This document shows, piece after piece, positions 31,473 to 40,866 of a DNA stretch of 64,000 nucleotides; positions within the stretch are counted from its first letter, which is position 1; each line of letters starts with the position of its first letter. A program made the position numbers and the translations under genes. Source of the DNA: MRBY01 sp943371005 (GTDB taxonomy: Bacteria; Cyanobacteriota; Cyanobacteriia; Cyanobacteriales; MRBY01); the NCBI GenBank assembly GCA_943371005.1, contig CALRTB020000002.1:62001-126000 (forward strand). Reading direction: 5' to 3'. The notes below the pieces were generated by a model. That model made no database searches. It saw only the letters and a program-made list of their open reading frames with translations, and was not told the DNA's origin.

Positions 31473-33989
31473 CTACGACCCACTCAGATAACAAGTAACG
31501 AGGCGATCGCCGCCGGTTAATTTCACCAATTTTTGTCCCGTACTATCCTTTTCAGCGAGATTGAATTTACTTAAGGGCAACAGGTCGAGGTTTTCGTGAG
31601 AATCTTTTATTAATAGGGAGTCCTGCTGATCGGGCACAAAGAGATCCAGCAAGAGGTCTGTTTTCGACTCAAAGCGCATTACATGGTTGCCCATATCGCC
31701 CCGTTTACCAAGCCGTAAGCTGCTAGCGGCTAATTTTTTACCGTAGCCTTCTTCAGAAATCAGATAAAGTTCGCTGTTTCGCTGGCAGGGCATACAGGCG
31801 ACAATTTGTTCGTTAAATCGCAGGCGGAGGGCTTGGTTACCTTGGGAAGTGCGACCCATGACGGGAATTTCGGAGTCGTTGACGGGTAAATGTAAGACGC
31901 GCCCACTGCTGACGGCGATCGCCACCTGATCTCCCCCTTTGACAAAGCAAGCAAATTTGAGGGTGTCCTGGTCTTTGAGCTTAATCAGACTCAAACCACG
32001 GCTGGTAAAACTGTCTAATTCCACCGCTGGTAAACGCTTAATTCGTCCCTGGGCCGTAAGTAATAGTAAATCGTATGCTGCTAAATTATCGGGCAGTAAA
32101 AACTGGGTAATGGGTTGATGATTGTCTCGCAGGGCGTGATCCGGCAATAAATCAACTAATTGGGATTTATCTCGCTGCTCTTGGTAGGGCAAATCGGCGA
32201 TCGCCACCGGAAAAGCTTTCCCTTGATCGGTGCAGACAATTAAATTTTCCTGGCTGCCAATCTGCGCCTTGAAAATGGTCGGTTCCTCATCCAATAACCC
32301 CGCATCATCATTGCCCCAGTACACACCCCCCGACGCGGCGATCGCCACATGGGAAGTTTCCGTTAATTGCGGCAGCAATGTGAGGGCAGGTTCCTCTTTT
32401 TTGCGGGATTTTCGTTTTTTCTTCGGGGTTTCTGGTGCGACTGCGGGGTCAGCATTGGCCGGATCAGATTTCGCTTCTGGTGCTGGCGTCTCCGGTAAAC
32501 GGGTACGCCGGGGATCGGCAAATTTTCGTTTTAAACTGCGCAATTCCCGTTTGAGTGCCTTTAACAACTCATGGCGATCGCCCAACAGTTTATTTAATTT
32601 GGCAATTTCTGTAGTCAGTTCTGCAAATTCCTGTTCCAGTTTTTGGCGTTCCAAACCCGTTAAGCGCCGCATGGGCATCGCCAAAATTGCATCGGACTGA
32701 CTTTCACTAAACCCCAGTTCTCCTTGAAACTGCTGTTTTGCTGTGGTGCCATCCGCCGCGTTGCGCAAAATTTCAATAACTGCGTCCAAATTATTCAGCG
32801 CGAGCAATAACCCCTCCACTGAATGTTGGCGCGTTTCCTTTTGGGCCAACTCATACTCATACTGACGGGTGAGGGTCTCGACGCGAAATTTAAGGAATTC
32901 CTGCAAAATCGCTTTTAATGACAACTGACGGGGCTGATTATCCACTAGAGATAATAAAATCGCCCCAAAATTCGACTGGAGCGCTGTTTTTTTATAGAGC
33001 AGTTTTAAAATCTGTTCCGGTTCCGCATCCCGCTTCAGTTCAATCACCACCCGCATCCCTTGGCGATCGCTCTCGTCCCGAATATCCGAAATCCCCGAAA
33101 TTTTGCCATCGTTCACCAGATCCGCCAACTTTTCGATCCAGCCTGCCTTATTCACCTGATAGGGCAGTTCCGTCACCACTAGCGCATTCACATCCCGTTT
33201 TCGTTTTTTGCCCACCTGCAGCACTTCCAAGTGAACAATGCCCCGCATCGGAATAATCCCTCGTCCCGTGCGGTAGGCGTCACGTACCCCAGCAAGATCA
33301 ACGATCTCACCTCCCGTCGGAAAATCCGGTGCCGGGATTACGGCCCATAATTTTTCATCTTCAATGTCAGGCCGAGCAATCAGGGTAATCAACCCATCCA
33401 CCACTTCCCCCAAATTGTGCGGCGGCATATTCGTGGCCATGCCCACCGCAATCCCCGATGAACCGTTCAGCAACAGCACTGGCAACTGCACTGGTAAGAC
33501 CACAGGCTCTTGCTGGGACCCATCAAAGTTATCCGTAAAATCAACGATATCTTCGCTAATCTGCGCTAACATCGCCTCAAAACTGAGGGGTGATAACCGT
33601 GTTTCGGTATAACGCATTGCCGCTGGCGGATCATTATCAATGGAGCCAAAATTTCCATGGCCTGCCAACAACGGATAGCGCGTTGAAAAATCCTGCACCA
33701 ATCGCACCAAGGCATCATAAACGGACTGATCGCCATGGGGATGATATTTACCCAGTACATCCCCGACGACCCGTGCACATTTCCGGTAAGGACGATCCGG
33801 ACTGAGGCCCAACTCATACATGGCATACAAAATCCGGCGATGCACTGGTTTAAGGCCGTCTCGCACATCTGGCAAGGCGCGTCCAACGATCACACTCATC
33901 GCATATTCCAGATAGGACTGTTCCATTTCCACATGGAGCGCTGTTGGGATAATGTGACCGGACTGGAGCAGATCAAGTTGTTGTGCCAT
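31473..33989 (-). CDS. gyrA/parC: Type IIA topoisomerase subunit A (GyrA/ParC family)
   Basis: An 838-aa DNA-cleaving subunit. The N-terminal part has the tower and winged-helix region (YLEYAMSVIVGRALPDVRDG, YHPHGDQSVYDALVRL), the catalytic Tyr in PPAAMRYTETRL, and the NGSSGIAVGMATNMPPHNLG motif. The C-terminal beta-pinwheel (about 540-838) binds DNA. I cannot find the QRRGGKG 'GyrA box' needed for negative supercoiling; ordinary blades such as TSRGLSLIKLKDQ and TSQGNQALRLRFNE are present. The linker (about 495-540) has a Pro/Ala/Lys-rich insertion (PETPAPEAKSDPANADPAVA, KKKRKSRKKEE). It is therefore probably the ParC-like paralogue of topoisomerase IV. The stop at 31473 lies just past the orphan terminator. 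Confidence 0.85.
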   Translation of the reverse strand: MAQQLDLLQSGHIIPTALHVEMEQSYLEYAMSVIVGRALPDVRDGLKPVHRRILYAMYELGLSPDRPYRKCARVVGDVLGKYHPHGDQSVYDALVRLVQDFSTRYPLLAGHGNFGSIDNDPPAAMRYTETRLSPLSFEAMLAQISEDIVDFTDNFDGSQQEPVVLPVQLPVLLLNGSSGIAVGMATNMPPHNLGEVVDGLITLIARPDIEDEKLWAVIPAPDFPTGGEIVDLAGVRDAYRTGRGIIPMRGIVHLEVLQVGKKRKRDVNALVVTELPYQVNKAGWIEKLADLVNDGKISGISDIRDESDRQGMRVVIELKRDAEPEQILKLLYKKTALQSNFGAILLSLVDNQPRQLSLKAILQEFLKFRVETLTRQYEYELAQKETRQHSVEGLLLALNNLDAVIEILRNAADGTTAKQQFQGELGFSESQSDAILAMPMRRLTGLERQKLEQEFAELTTEIAKLNKLLGDRHELLKALKRELRSLKRKFADPRRTRLPETPAPEAKSDPANADPAVAPETPKKKRKSRKKEEPALTLLPQLTETSHVAIAASGGVYWGNDDAGLLDEEPTIFKAQIGSQENLIVCTDQGKAFPVAIADLPYQEQRDKSQLVDLLPDHALRDNHQPITQFLLPDNLAAYDLLLLTAQGRIKRLPAVELDSFTSRGLSLIKLKDQDTLKFACFVKGGDQVAIAVSSGRVLHLPVNDSEIPVMGRTSQGNQALRLRFNEQIVACMPCQRNSELYLISEEGYGKKLAASSLRLGKRGDMGNHVMRFESKTDLLLDLFVPDQQDSLLIKDSHENLDLLPLSKFNLAEKDSTGQKLVKLTGGDRLVTCYLSGS

Positions 33990-34307
33990 GAATTTATGCT
34001 GGTTGGACGATAATGGAGAACGCTGTTTTCAAGGAATATACTGTTGATTCTTAAATCTTTACAAGCGTTTGCATCTTTTTCACCATAAAGGCATAGGGCT
34101 CTCTGTCGCAAAGAACATTGTTATGGATTTGCCTTGCTTTGGGTAGAAATAAGTTATGTGCTGTCTTTAATTCGAGGGGGTGATAATCGAGGCAGCAGAG
34201 ATGATATATTGTGCTTCTGCTTAATGACCCGAAAGGCGCAGTGATTACGCCATAGTGAATCCCAGAATTGATTGTTTGCAGTTGTCCTTAATCTCAAGAA
34301 AGTAGTT
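33990..34307. other. Divergent gap between the topoisomerase and receiver genes
   Basis: About 318 bp, AT-rich. It must contain the promoters of the topoisomerase (minus) and the receiver protein (plus). I see no gene, hairpin or repeat that I would report. Confidence 0.4.
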
Positions 34308-34703
34308 ATGGCCACAATATTGATAGTTGAAGATGATCCGATTAATGTGCGTGTTTTCAGCACAATTTTGCAGAAGCGGGGTCAGTTTGATGTGCTCTGC
34401 TCTGAAAATGTCGGGGAAATTATGGCCTTAACGTCAGCGGGAAAAGTTGATCTGGTGATGATGGACGTCTCTTTGACGGCGAGCCTCTATGAAGGGGAGT
34501 CAGTAGACGGGATTCAGATCACCCAAATGCTTAAGGCTGATCCTCAGACGAAGGATATTCCAGTTATTTTAGTGACGGCCCACGCGATGCAAGGCGATCG
34601 CGAAACGTTCCTCAGCAAGAGTGGAGCCGAGGGCTATATTTCTAAGCCAGTGGTTGATTATGATGATTTTTTGCAGCAGATTCATCGCCTGATTGGGAAA
34701 TAA
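34308..34703 (+). CDS. Single-domain response regulator (receiver only)
   Basis: A 131-aa receiver domain with no output domain. The acidic pair is in ILIVEDDPINVR (residues 8-9), the phosphoacceptor Asp in VDLVMMDVSLTA, a Thr in VILVTAHAMQG, and the Lys in GYISKPVV. Like DivK or CheY-type proteins it must act by protein contact, for example with a histidine kinase, pilus or motility component. The loop between Asp and Thr is enlarged (SLYEGESVDGIQITQML), seen in cyanobacterial single-domain regulators. The start is an ATG at 34308. No kinase is adjacent. Confidence 0.88.
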   Translation: MATILIVEDDPINVRVFSTILQKRGQFDVLCSENVGEIMALTSAGKVDLVMMDVSLTASLYEGESVDGIQITQMLKADPQTKDIPVILVTAHAMQGDRETFLSKSGAEGYISKPVVDYDDFLQQIHRLIGK

Positions 34704-34757
34704 CATCTGGCGATCGCCTTTTTCGAGACTCAGCAAAGATCTGTTGGGGCCAACGCT

Positions 34758-35699
34758 CTACAACACTTGCGATCGCAGTAGGGCGACGGGCAGATAAACC
34801 ATTTTCTTGGCCGTAGGCACATAGGCACGGCGGTTAAAAACATCGTAGTCATTTTTCTCGATGATATCGAGGATCCCTTGGTACAGCATCAAGGCAGACC
34901 ACACTGGCCAACGGGCATCGGGATGGAGGGCTCGAATTCCCCGCTCGGCAATTTGATAATAGTGACGGGCGCGCTTAATTTGGAATTTCATCAGCGATCG
35001 CCATCGTTCATCGATCACTCCCGCAAACAAATCTTTTTCGGAATAGTTAAATAGTGCTAAATCTTCTAGGGGAAGGTAAATGCGACCGCGACCCCGGTCT
35101 TCCCCCACATCCCGGAGAATATTCGTCAGTTGATTAGCAATCCCCAGGGCGATCGCCTCCTCTGTTGGCATCTGAGACTGGATTTGGCGATTCCAGGGGG
35201 CTGTATTTGTCCGATTTTCTAAACCCATGACCGCTCCGGACATCAGACCCACCGTCCCGGCGACCCGATAGCAATAAAGCTCTAGGTCTTCAAACGTTTC
35301 ATAGCGACTCCGGTATAAATCCATGCGCTGCCCAGCAATCATGTCCCGAAAGGGCTGGATATCGAGGGGGAAGCGATTTAAGCTGTCCACCAGGGCCACA
35401 TCTGGATCTGCAACCGGTTGCCCTGCAAATACAGATTCAAGATCCCGTTCCCATTGGTCTAAAGTTTCTGGAGTGGTATTGACTGCCTCTGGCCCATCAA
35501 CCAATTCGTCGGTGCGGCGACACCAGACATAAATGGCCCAAATCGCCTCGCGCTTTTCCTTGGGCATGAGGAGGGTGCCTAGGTAAAACGTCTTAGAATA
35601 CATCGCCGTAACAGTACGACAATATTCGTAGGCCTCTTCACGGGAGACGAAGGATGAGGCAGTGGGTGGGGAAGGTTGAAGTCTAGACAATTGCAGCAT
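34758..35699 (-). CDS. crtB: Phytoene synthase
   Basis: A 313-aa enzyme that condenses two geranylgeranyl diphosphates into phytoene, the entry to carotenoid synthesis. Two Asp-rich motifs bind Mg2+-diphosphate: RRTDELVDGPEA and LRDVGEDRGRGRIYLP. The first helix region SFVSREEAYEYCRTVTAMYS is typical. It lies 136 bp downstream of crtP on the same strand, the common cyanobacterial crtP-crtB operon that gives the first two steps of carotenogenesis. The end (KKMVYLPVALLRSQVL) is helical and hydrophobic, compatible with peripheral binding to the membrane. Confidence 0.95.
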   Translation of the reverse strand: MLQLSRLQPSPPTASSFVSREEAYEYCRTVTAMYSKTFYLGTLLMPKEKREAIWAIYVWCRRTDELVDGPEAVNTTPETLDQWERDLESVFAGQPVADPDVALVDSLNRFPLDIQPFRDMIAGQRMDLYRSRYETFEDLELYCYRVAGTVGLMSGAVMGLENRTNTAPWNRQIQSQMPTEEAIALGIANQLTNILRDVGEDRGRGRIYLPLEDLALFNYSEKDLFAGVIDERWRSLMKFQIKRARHYYQIAERGIRALHPDARWPVWSALMLYQGILDIIEKNDYDVFNRRAYVPTAKKMVYLPVALLRSQVL

Positions 35700-35835
35700 G
35701 CGTTGCGGGCGAAGTGTCTGGGGAGTCGTTTCCGGGCCTCCCCGTGGGCAAAAAAAGCCATAATGATTGTCGCATTGTACGAGTCAAATGGGAAATTAAT
35801 CTTAATTTTGTCAAGAAGTCTCCCACAGACTGATT

Positions 35836-37251
35836 TTATGCGGCAACGGAAACAGTGGTGGCCTGGTCAGCAAGGGTAGTTTCAGCCGCTTTAGCAACGG
35901 CTTGGGCGGTGAGTTTCCCGGAGAGGACAGCTCCTTCCATGCTGGCGAGATAGCGCTGCATTGTGTAGTCCCCAGTGAGGAAGAAGTTGGAGATGGGCGT
36001 CTCTTGGGAAGGACGGTGATCTTGGCGACCGGGGGTTGACTTGTAAACGGAGCGGGGGGTTTTCACCACATGGTACTTCAAAAGCTTGGCTTGATTATCG
36101 CCCGTAAAGTCATCGGGGAAGAGTTGTTGTAATTCTTCCATAGTGGCGGCGATGATCTCTTCGTCGGACTTGCTGATCCAGTCTTTTGCGGGGGCTAAGA
36201 CCAACTCCAACATGGATTTGTCGCTGTAGTAACCACGGCAAGTATTACTCATGTCGGCATAGACGCTAAGGAGGGGCGATCGCGAGAAAAGAAGATGATC
36301 CACATCGGTTAATTTGCGATCAAACCACATGTGTAGGTTGATGACCGGGACTCCTTCGAGGCCATCTAATTTCTGGAAAAAGGGCATTTCTTTCCAGGGC
36401 TTTGGCAACATTACCTTGAGCGGATCGACGGGCATTGCGGAAACGTAAGCATCGGCAGTGAAAAATTCGTCTTCAGCACCGTTTAGACCGCGCAATAGGA
36501 AACCTTTTACAGAACCATCATCGTTGAGTTGAATTTCTTTCAGGGGACGATTGAGGTGGACTTCGCCGCCTCGCTCAGTGATGTAGTCCACAATCGGCTG
36601 ACAGAGACGTTCGGTGGGAGAGCCATCGAGGAAGGCCATCTTTGAGCCGTTCTTTTCCTGGAGGAAGCGGTTAAGGGCGGTGAGCAGAATGGTGGCAGAA
36701 ATTTCATCGGGGTTGATAAAGTTCAGCGCCTTAGACATGGCGATGAAGACTTCTTTTTCGACCCGCTCAGGGATGCCCTGTTTTTTCATCCATTCGGACC
36801 AAGAGTATTGATCCATTTCTTCGACATATTTTTGGCCCTGTACCATCGCCGGGATTAAGCCGATGCCAAATTTGATTTTTTCTTCCCAGGTGAGCATGTC
36901 GTTGTTGCGGAGGATGGCAAACACGCCGTTGATGGGAGCGGGCAGATCGGGGAAGTCAAACCGGGAATAGGTGCCGGGGGCGTCGGGCTGATTGAAGATC
37001 ATCGTATGTTCTTTCCATTGCAGACGATCTTCGATATCAAGTTCTTTAAAAAGCTGAAGCATATTCGGATAGGCGCCGAAAAAGATGTGTAGACCAGTTT
37101 CATACCAGTCGCCATCTTCGTCTTGCCATGCGGCGACTTTGCCACCGAGAACGTCTCTTCTTTCGAGGACAATCGGAGTATGTCCTGCATCAACAAGGTA
37201 TTTCGCACAGGATAATCCTGCTAATCCGGCTCCGGCGATCGCAACTCGCAT
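35836..37251 (-). CDS. crtP: 15-cis-phytoene desaturase (plant type)
   Basis: A 471-aa FAD enzyme that introduces two double bases into 15-cis-phytoene to give zeta-carotene, using plastoquinone as acceptor. MRVAIAGAGLAGLSCAKYLV is the FAD Rossmann motif, SRFDFPDLPAPINGVFAILR lies near the substrate channel, and the C-terminal FFLTGDYTMQRYLASMEGAV is the conserved second FAD contact. It is the PDS/CrtP type, not bacterial CrtI. It heads an operon with crtB. The 5' region holds an AAAAATTAGC-type spacer and probably its promoter. Confidence 0.96.
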   Translation of the reverse strand: MRVAIAGAGLAGLSCAKYLVDAGHTPIVLERRDVLGGKVAAWQDEDGDWYETGLHIFFGAYPNMLQLFKELDIEDRLQWKEHTMIFNQPDAPGTYSRFDFPDLPAPINGVFAILRNNDMLTWEEKIKFGIGLIPAMVQGQKYVEEMDQYSWSEWMKKQGIPERVEKEVFIAMSKALNFINPDEISATILLTALNRFLQEKNGSKMAFLDGSPTERLCQPIVDYITERGGEVHLNRPLKEIQLNDDGSVKGFLLRGLNGAEDEFFTADAYVSAMPVDPLKVMLPKPWKEMPFFQKLDGLEGVPVINLHMWFDRKLTDVDHLLFSRSPLLSVYADMSNTCRGYYSDKSMLELVLAPAKDWISKSDEEIIAATMEELQQLFPDDFTGDNQAKLLKYHVVKTPRSVYKSTPGRQDHRPSQETPISNFFLTGDYTMQRYLASMEGAVLSGKLTAQAVAKAAETTLADQATTVSVAA

Positions 37252-37419
37252 GGTGAAGGGCTTCCTACTCTAACGAACGACAACTAAAAATTAGCTGTTG
37301 TTCATTATACTTTGCAATTCGTTACATTTGCGTTTTTCTCCAGAAATCCCTTGATTTTCAACAAAATCAACCGTCTGATTTGTCGCAAGGGCGATCGCCT
37401 TTATCTGGCCCTCAGTTAT

Positions 37420-38292
37420 CTACATCGGGAAAAATAGGGTCGGGAACCAACTGCGGTGCAACAAATCGCTGGCATAGCTGTGCACCGTGAGTTCAAGGAG
37501 TTGATTACGGGGTTTGCTGGCGATGGCGATCGCACTGATATCTTCTTTGACGGCAATATCAAGGGTTTCGCTGAGGGGATTGCCAATTTTAACGGCGGTT
37601 TTGACCGTGAGTCCCAAGGCTTCTAGCTCTCCTTTGACCTTCGCAAGTTTTTCCTCGGCCTCCTTTTGCAGATATTCAATCTGAATCCGCTGGATACCAG
37701 AATTGTCGAGGACAGACAACAAAAAACAATTGGCGATCGCCCCTTGGGGGGCATCTTTCGCAAAAGCCTTAACCTGTTCAATCAAATACTTCGCTTCATC
37801 ACTGCCATTGTAGGGAAGCAGCAGATATCGCCACAGGTGGCGACAACGCAGCGCCAACTCCTCACGGGTATAGGTCGAGACAATCTGGGGCCGGAGGATC
37901 ATGATCGGCTTTTTGAGAGATTTAATCAGGCCCAGGCTCGTGCTACCGAACATTTTTTCTTGGATTAAATTTTTGATGGGGGTGCCCACCAAGATGACAT
38001 CACATTGATATTGCTCAATGACCTGGGGAATATTATCAAGGGCATTCCCAGAAACAATTTCTACTTTTACATCTGCACCAGCCGGCACCTGAATTAGAGC
38101 CTTGGAAAGATGGGCTTGGGCAGCGGCAACCTTTTCTTTGTCAATGCGGGGGATATTACCTTCCGTCCAGAGGGGCACACTATGAAAAAAAACAATCCGG
38201 GATAGTCCTCCCTGTACCAGATTTGCGATGCAGCCAGTGAGTCGATCTAAGCCATCGGAAAAATCTGTACAGACTAAGGCGCTATGAAACAT
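37420..38292 (-). CDS. Tandem universal stress protein
   Basis: A 290-aa protein of two UspA-type domains in tandem. The first starts MFHSALVCTDFSDGLDRLTG and includes CDVILVGTPIKNLIQ and the GSTSLGLIKSLKKPIMILRP ATP-loop pattern. The second contains LLLPYNGSDEAKYLIEQVKA and ends AIASKPRNQLLELTVHSYAS. Tandem Usp proteins bind nucleotides and act in stress or dormancy, with targets unknown. I start it at the ATG 38292; an open frame to 38373 adds a non-homologous lead. It shares the minus strand with nblA, 249 bp apart, but has its own leader. Confidence 0.86.
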   Translation of the reverse strand: MFHSALVCTDFSDGLDRLTGCIANLVQGGLSRIVFFHSVPLWTEGNIPRIDKEKVAAAQAHLSKALIQVPAGADVKVEIVSGNALDNIPQVIEQYQCDVILVGTPIKNLIQEKMFGSTSLGLIKSLKKPIMILRPQIVSTYTREELALRCRHLWRYLLLPYNGSDEAKYLIEQVKAFAKDAPQGAIANCFLLSVLDNSGIQRIQIEYLQKEAEEKLAKVKGELEALGLTVKTAVKIGNPLSETLDIAVKEDISAIAIASKPRNQLLELTVHSYASDLLHRSWFPTLFFPM

Positions 38293-38541
38293 GGCAATAT
38301 CGCTAAAACTTGTGGGATAAGAATCAAAATTTTCTTTACGGTAGCACTTCTCTCTCAGGATGTTGAACTGCAATTCAATAAATCATTTGGAATTTTTCCC
38401 CTACCCCCGCATCCCTAGCATGATGCTGTCGTGATCAGGCTCGAGAAGGAGGCCAGTGAAAAATATTCACGTTTACCAGTGGATGCTCTGAGTCAGAATA
38501 AACCTAACTTTTAATGCTGTTCCCAGCGTTTGGACTATCCT

Positions 38542-38721
38542 TTAGAGTCCCCATTGGTGCTTAATTACTTCTTTGTACATATTTTCCCGTGAGAGCATTT
38601 GTTCATAAAGTTTCACGAGATGTTCTAGGGCTTGCTCACGGTTCATCTGTTGCACTTGGCTTTCGAAGGAACGGAGACTGAATTGTTGCTCTAATGAGAG
38701 TTCGTTGTTTGTTGGAAACAT
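38542..38721 (-). CDS. nblA: Phycobilisome degradation protein NblA
   Basis: A 59-aa protein that I recognise from its sequence: MFPTNNELSLEQQFSLRSFE, then QVQQMNREQALEHLVKLYEQ and the end ENMYKEVIKHQWGL. NblA attaches to phycobilisome rods and recruits the Clp protease, so it degrades antenna during nitrogen or sulfur starvation. Normal family length. AGGAGAT lies seven to eight bases before the ATG. Expression is probably starvation-induced; an inverted repeat lies about 75-87 bp upstream. It is 1.6 kb from the apc operon whose products it destroys. Confidence 0.93.
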   Translation of the reverse strand: MFPTNNELSLEQQFSLRSFESQVQQMNREQALEHLVKLYEQMLSRENMYKEVIKHQWGL

Positions 38722-38795
38722 AGTTATCTCCTGAACAGTTTTGACTATTAATATTCGGCTGAATTTCTACTGATGCAGAAATGCCAGGCCAACTG

Positions 38796-38808
38796 TTACA
38801 TATTGTAA
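38796..38808. promoter_or_regulatory. Inverted repeat upstream of nblA
   Basis: TTACA-TAT-TGTAA, a perfect 5-bp-arm palindrome with a 3-bp centre, sits 75-87 bp upstream of the nblA ATG in a 217-bp spacer. It contains the TTACA unit of the RpaB-type HLR1 box, but inverted rather than direct. It does not fit the NtcA consensus GTA-N8-TAC. It is an operator candidate only. Confidence 0.35.
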
Positions 38809-38938
38809 ACAATTATTGACAACTGTGTGACCGCGTCAACTTGTTTTTAGCGATTCTTCTCCCTGTAAATTGCTCAAAGTGAACAAAGCAATGAGTAAAA
38901 ATACTTGTTTGTCTGGATTTCTAGATAAAATTTAGAAA

Positions 38939-39841
38939 ATGTCAGGGACAGCCAAACTAAAAATCGGAGGAAATGGCTTCGTGGTACAGGAATTTCGTTT
39001 GGGGTGTGCCGTCTGGGCCTACCGGGGTTGGCTAGGGGATTTTTATCCAAGGGGCAGTGCTGCGAAGGATTTTTTGAGGCTCTATGGCGATCGCCTCCAT
39101 GCCGTGGAAGGAAACACAACATTTTATGCGGTGCCCTCTGCCGAAACGGTGACACGCTGGCGGGAACAAACGCCTCCTGAATTCCGCTTTTGTTTGAAAT
39201 TTCCCCAGACCGTGACCCACCAAGGCCCATTAATGGCTCAATTAGACCAAGCAAAGGCGTTTATCGACCGGGTTGAGCCCTTAGGCGATCGCCTAGGCTG
39301 TATCTTCGCCCAGCTTCCCCCCTACTATTCCCCGAATTACTACGACGATCTACAGGCATTTCTACTCGCTTTAGCAGATTGTCCTATCACCCTAGGTGTG
39401 GAAGTACGCCACTTCGACTGGTTTCAAGCGCCCCACAGCGATCGCCTCGACGCCCTCCTCGCCTATCATGGCGTGAGCAAAGTGCTATTAGATACCCGCC
39501 CAATTTACAACTGCTCCGATAACCCCCAGGCCCATTCCCAACGCCCCAAACCAGAAGTGCCCCTGATCCCAACAGTGACTAACCAGAAGGCCATTGTCCG
39601 CTTCATCAGCCACCCCAAACGTTCCTTAAATCAGCCCTACTTTGAGCAGTGGTGTCAGCAGATTCAACAATGGTATGCCGCCGGCTACTCTATTTATTTC
39701 TTTATGCACTGTCCCATCGAAGATCACTCCCCCGGCCATGCCCTCTACTTTCAAGAACAACTACAACAGTCCCAGATTCCCGTGCCACCTCTGCCCTGGC
39801 AGACACTCATCCCCGAACCAGAACAACTCAGTCTCTTCTAA
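38939..39841 (+). CDS. DUF72 family protein
   Basis: A 300-aa TIM-barrel protein of the DUF72 (YecE-like) family. The conserved opening is FRLGCAVWAYRGWLGDFYPR, followed by FYAVPSAETVTRWREQTPPE, FCLKFPQTVTHQ, and IYFFMHCPIEDHSPGHA near the end. The activity of the family is unknown; the fold and conserved acidic and aromatic residues suggest a hydrolase or isomerase. The ATG at 38939 gives a short non-conserved N-terminal tail (MSGTAKLKIGGNGFVVQ). Its C-terminus (PEPEQLSLF) ends in QLSLF, a sequence like the beta-clamp-binding motif. Flanked by nblA and the apc operon, with no obvious link. Confidence 0.86.
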   Translation: MSGTAKLKIGGNGFVVQEFRLGCAVWAYRGWLGDFYPRGSAAKDFLRLYGDRLHAVEGNTTFYAVPSAETVTRWREQTPPEFRFCLKFPQTVTHQGPLMAQLDQAKAFIDRVEPLGDRLGCIFAQLPPYYSPNYYDDLQAFLLALADCPITLGVEVRHFDWFQAPHSDRLDALLAYHGVSKVLLDTRPIYNCSDNPQAHSQRPKPEVPLIPTVTNQKAIVRFISHPKRSLNQPYFEQWCQQIQQWYAAGYSIYFFMHCPIEDHSPGHALYFQEQLQQSQIPVPPLPWQTLIPEPEQLSLF

Positions 39842-40297
39842 AAACATCGTCTTCCAACATCTCATCTCGGCATTCTCCTACCCATAAAACCTCTCTCACC
39901 GCAAAATTAAAGGCCCGTTTTTCAGTAAAGCGACCAGCAACTGAGAAAAATCTTGGTTCGAGTTCCTCAAGACAGCACTAAACCCAAGACCCCCCTTAGC
40001 CCCTGTAGATGTTAAAAACTGTTACGAAACAACAAGGAGAGGTGACACAGTAACGCAAAATATTTGCGGATGGCTGTAGGAAAACCTAGGACAGTGTCGG
40101 CTTATTTCTCTGATGAAACATTTGGATAGTAATCCGGACGCTTAGGAGCCTCATACACCCACAATGTTGGTTTTAATTTGAGCAATATAAAGCAAATTAA
40201 AGAAAGCCACCATTTATTTGATAAAAAACCAGTTTAAATCTAAAATCTGGTAATTATTTACTTTATTTAGTCTCATATCTAGAGGAGGAATCCATAG
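39842..40297. promoter_or_regulatory. Long leader and promoter region of apcABC
   Basis: A 456-bp spacer upstream of apcA without a gene. It includes a small inverted repeat GCAAA-ATA-TTTGC at 40055-40067, and GTTAC/GTAAC arms at about 40020-40053. The apcA ribosome-binding site GAGGAGG is at about 40282-40288. A long leader is usual for allophycocyanin operons. I do not assign a transcription start from sequence alone. Confidence 0.5.
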
Positions 40298-40783
40298 ATG
40301 AGTATTGTCACGAAATCCATCGTGAATGCCGACGCTGAAGCTCGTTACCTCAGCCCCGGTGAACTCGATCGCATCAAAGCTTTTGTTACTTCTGGTGAAA
40401 GCCGTCTTCGGATTGCAGAAACCCTGACTGGCTCCCGTGAGCGCATCATCAAATCTGCTGGTGATGGCCTCTTCCAGAAGCGTCCTGACATCGTTTCTCC
40501 CGGCGGTAACGCTTACGGTGAAGAAATGACTGCAACTTGCCTCCGTGACATGGACTACTATCTCCGTCTAATCACCTACGGTGTCGTTGCTGGTGATGTA
40601 ACTCCCATCGAAGAAATCGGTCTTGTTGGCGTTCGCGAAATGTACAAGTCCTTGGGCACTCCCGTTGACGCGGTTGCTCAGGCAGTTCGTGAAATGAAAG
40701 CTGTTGCGACTGGCATGATGTCTGGCGACGATGCAGCTGAAGCTGGTGCTTACTTTGACTATGTCATCGGAGCAATGGAGTAA
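40298..40783 (+). CDS. apcA: Allophycocyanin alpha subunit
   Basis: A 161-aa phycobilisome core protein. It starts MSIVTKSIVNADAEARYLSP and carries the chromophore Cys81 in TATCLRDMDYYLR, which binds one phycocyanobilin by thioether. With ApcB it forms the trimers that pass excitation from the rods to photosystems II and I. Length is the family norm. A strong GAGGAGG lies 10 bp before the start. First of apcABC; the gap to apcB is 83 bp. Confidence 0.98.
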   Translation: MSIVTKSIVNADAEARYLSPGELDRIKAFVTSGESRLRIAETLTGSRERIIKSAGDGLFQKRPDIVSPGGNAYGEEMTATCLRDMDYYLRLITYGVVAGDVTPIEEIGLVGVREMYKSLGTPVDAVAQAVREMKAVATGMMSGDDAAEAGAYFDYVIGAME

Positions 40784-40866
40784 TCATAAAATTTGATTAC
40801 TTTCTCCATAGTGGTTTTTGCCCTCTGGAACTTCGTTAAGACCTACTAAGATAAGGAATTATAACA

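Noticed and set aside
34709..34723. GGCGATCGCC followed by TTTTT after the receiver gene, as a terminator
   Set aside because: It is an extended HIP1 palindrome; once a loop is allowed only three base pairs remain, too weak for a terminator.
39950..39975. GGTTCGAGTTCC, a tRNA T-loop-like string
   Set aside because: No acceptor stem, D-arm or anticodon arm can be built around it, so it is not a tRNA.
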